This document shows positions 62,219-64,000 of a stretch of 64,000 nucleotides of DNA, in pieces. Source of the DNA: an uncultured Anaerotignum sp. GTDB lineage: Bacteria > Bacillota > Clostridia > Lachnospirales > Anaerotignaceae. The number at the start of each line of letters is the position of its first letter. Position 1 is the stretch's first letter. The notes beneath the pieces were generated by a model. The model searched no databases. It saw only the letters and a program-made list of their open reading frames with translations, and was not told where the DNA came from. The stretch spans positions 19,672-83,671 of the forward strand of contig NZ_CAKQVD010000002.1 in assembly GCF_934277605.1 (NCBI RefSeq). Reading direction: 5' to 3'. The translations under genes were made by a program, and so were the position numbers.

Positions 62219-64000
62219 TTATATTTTCTTTAGTTCTGCTATTTTATCCCGCAGCTCTGCCGCACGTTCAAATTGCAGCTCCGCCGCAGCATGCTTCATT
62301 TCCTTATCCAGCTTTTGTATCAACTGCTTCAGCTCTTTTTCGCTCATGGATTCGGGATCCTTCTCCAAGCCGAATTTCTGCTTTTCCGTTGCCGTTTTTG
62401 TAATCTGAATGACATCATGCACCTTTTTCTGAATGGTCTGCGGAATAATGCCATGCTCCTCATTATAAGCCTCTTGGATACAGCGGCGGCGGTTCGTTTC
62501 CGTAATTGCCCGCTCCATGCTTTCCGTCATCACATCTGCATACATAATCACACGCCCCTTGGCATTTCTTGCCGCTCGCCCAATCGTCTGAATCAAGGAG
62601 GTTTCGGAACGCAAAAAGCCCTCCTTATCGGCATCCAAAATGGCAACCAGACTGACCTCAGGGATATCCAAGCCCTCTCGAAGCAGGTTAATGCCGACCA
62701 AAACATCAAAAACATCCATGCGCAAGTCCCGAATGATTTCCAATCTCTCCAAGGTATCAATATCCGAATGGAGATAGCGCACACGCACCCCGGCCTCACG
62801 CAGATAATCCGTCAAACGCTCCGCCATTTTCTTGGTCAGCGTTGTCACAAGCACCTTATCGCCTGCCTCTGTGGTTTTTCTGACCTCCGCAAGCAAATCA
62901 TCAATCTGCCCATGAATGGGGCGGACGGAAATTTCGGGGTCCAACAAGCCTGTGGGGCGGATCATCTGCTCTGCCGTCTGCTCGGAATGTTCCTTTTCGT
63001 AAACCGAGGGTGTCGCAGAAACAAACAGCAGTTGATGGATTTTGCTCTCAAATTCCGCAAACTTCAATGGGCGGTTGTCCAAGGCAGAGGGCAGACGGAA
63101 GCCAAAGTCCACCAGTGTTGTTTTTCTGGAGCGGTCCCCCTCATACATGGCACGAATCTGCGGAATGGAAACATGGGATTCATCCGCAATGATAAGAAAA
63201 TCATCGGGAAAGAAGTCTATCAAGGTAAAGGGCGTGCTGCCCGCCTCTCGCAAGGAAAGGTGTCTGGAATAGTTTTCAATCCCTGTGCAAAAGCCCATTT
63301 CCTTCAGCATTTCCAAATCGTAATTGGTGCGCTGCTCCAGCCTTTGCGCCTCCAAAAGCTTGTCCTCCCGCTTCAGCTCCGCCAAGCGTTCCTCCAATTC
63401 CTTTTCAATGCGCTGAATGGCAAGCTGCATTTTTTCGGGGGCCGTCACATAATGAGAGGCAGGGAAAATCGAGATATGCTCTCTCGTTCCGATGATTTCT
63501 CCCGTCAGCACATCAATCTCTGTGATACGGTCAATTTCATCTCCGAAAAATTCCACCCGCACTGCATGCTCCGATGAGCCAATCGGGAAAATTTCCACCA
63601 CATCGCCACGCACCCGAAACGTACCACGTTCAAAATTCATGTCGTTTCGGTCATACTGCATTTCCACCAAGGCACGCAGCACCTCATCCCTGTCCTTTTC
63701 CATTCCCGGACGCAGGGAAAGCATCATGCCATAGTATTCCTCAGGATCACCCAAGCCATAAATGCAGGATACACTGGCAACAACAATGACATCCTCCCGC
63801 TCCACCAAAGCCGCCGTTGCGGAGTGGCGCAGCTTGTCAATCTCATCATTGACAGAGGAATCCTTTTCGATATAGGTATCCGTACTCGGCACATACGCCT
63901 CGGGCTGATAATAGTCATAGTAGCTGACGAAATACTCCACCGCATTTTCGGGGAAAAACTCCTTCAGCTCGTTATAAAGCTGTGCCGCAAGGGTTTTATT
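62219..64000 (-). CDS. uvrB: Excinuclease ABC subunit B, N-terminus beyond right edge
   Basis: The frame is open to base 64000 and gives 593 residues; the missing roughly 65 include the P-loop. Visible are [20 protein letters not shown] at the edge, the beta-hairpin region [33 protein letters not shown], the helicase motifs ADESHVS and [21 protein letters not shown], and [15 protein letters not shown]. The last 40 residues are the UVR coiled-coil motif that binds UvrC ([20 protein letters not shown]). It loads onto damage with UvrA encoded behind it. Confidence 0.97.
   Translation of the reverse strand, partial: NKTLAAQLYNELKEFFPENAVEYFVSYYDYYQPEAYVPSTDTYIEKDSSVNDEIDKLRHSATAALVEREDVIVVASVSCIYGLGDPEEYYGMMLSLRPGMEKDRDEVLRALVEMQYDRNDMNFERGTFRVRGDVVEIFPIGSSEHAVRVEFFGDEIDRITEIDVLTGEIIGTREHISIFPASHYVTAPEKMQLAIQRIEKELEERLAELKREDKLLEAQRLEQRTNYDLEMLKEMGFCTGIENYSRHLSLREAGSTPFTLIDFFPDDFLIIADESHVSIPQIRAMYEGDRSRKTTLVDFGFRLPSALDNRPLKFAEFESKIHQLLFVSATPSVYEKEHSEQTAEQMIRPTGLLDPEISVRPIHGQIDDLLAEVRKTTEAGDKVLVTTLTKKMAERLTDYLREAGVRVRYLHSDIDTLERLEIIRDLRMDVFDVLVGINLLREGLDIPEVSLVAILDADKEGFLRSETSLIQTIGRAARNAKGRVIMYADVMTESMERAITETNRRRCIQEAYNEEHGIIPQTIQKKVHDVIQITKTATEKQKFGLEKDPESMSEKELKQLIQKLDKEMKHAAAELQFERAAELRDKIAELKKI

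Overview
The window looks like a chromosomal segment of a strictly Gram-positive-type, endospore-forming, anaerobic Firmicute of class Clostridia. It carries spoIVA and two alpha/beta-type SASP genes, a V-type ATPase operon, an L-box (lysine) riboswitch, a sepF/divIVA division cluster and no respiratory genes. A Lachnospirales relative (Anaerotignum-like) is my guess from gene content only. No rRNA, tRNA, CRISPR array, prophage or intact insertion sequence was seen. Both edges cut genes: an AI-2E-family transporter on the left and uvrB on the right.

Layout. 1-5.7 kb: AI-2E transporter (partial), pepD, a SASP gene, a short aspartokinase lacking its ACT region, an AraC regulator, and a divergent HxlR regulator / metallo-beta-lactamase-like lipoprotein pair. 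5.7-12.8 kb: a glycolytic operon read leftwards, cggR-pgk-(polysaccharide deacetylase)-tpiA-gpmI-eno; gapA is absent from its usual place, yet CggR-like operators are still visible. 12.8-20.6 kb: a small acidic membrane protein, a Nudix hydrolase, a PrsW protease, a GHL10 glycosyl hydrolase, a fused aroE-aroK gene, a nifS-nifU pair and a divergent XRE regulator. 20.6-34.8 kb: a long leftward run of envelope, division and secretion genes: HlyD-like, yggS, sepF, yggT, ylmH, divIVA, lspA, rluD, pyrB-like, pyrC-like, smc, ftsY and a SUFU-domain gene. 35-42 kb: acylphosphatase, spoIVA, a BlaI/M56 sensor pair with two clear operators, asnA and a LysR regulator. 42.5-51.1 kb: the complete V-ATPase operon (order H/F-I-K-E-C-F/G-A-B-D) with Na+-type ligands in the K ring. 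51.1-64 kb: a 718-bp AT-rich gap, Nudix, hslO, a methyltransferase, a second SASP gene, the lysine-riboswitch-controlled asd-dapA-dapB operon, a CobO-type protein, a double-OB SSB-like protein, a small unknown protein, uvrA and uvrB.

Most genes are ordinary housekeeping. The strongest oddity is the pyrB-pyrC pair at 26.5-28.7 kb. It sits at the position where Bacilli keep the pyr operon (next to lspA-rluD), but both proteins have replacements at several residues that are catalytic in the family. Other points worth a second look are the ACT-less aspartokinase, the gapA-less CggR operon with a deacetylase gene translationally coupled to tpiA, matching sigma-G-like promoters at both SASP genes, the aroE-aroK fusion, a metal-site-less MBL lipoprotein, and several long structured intergenic elements.
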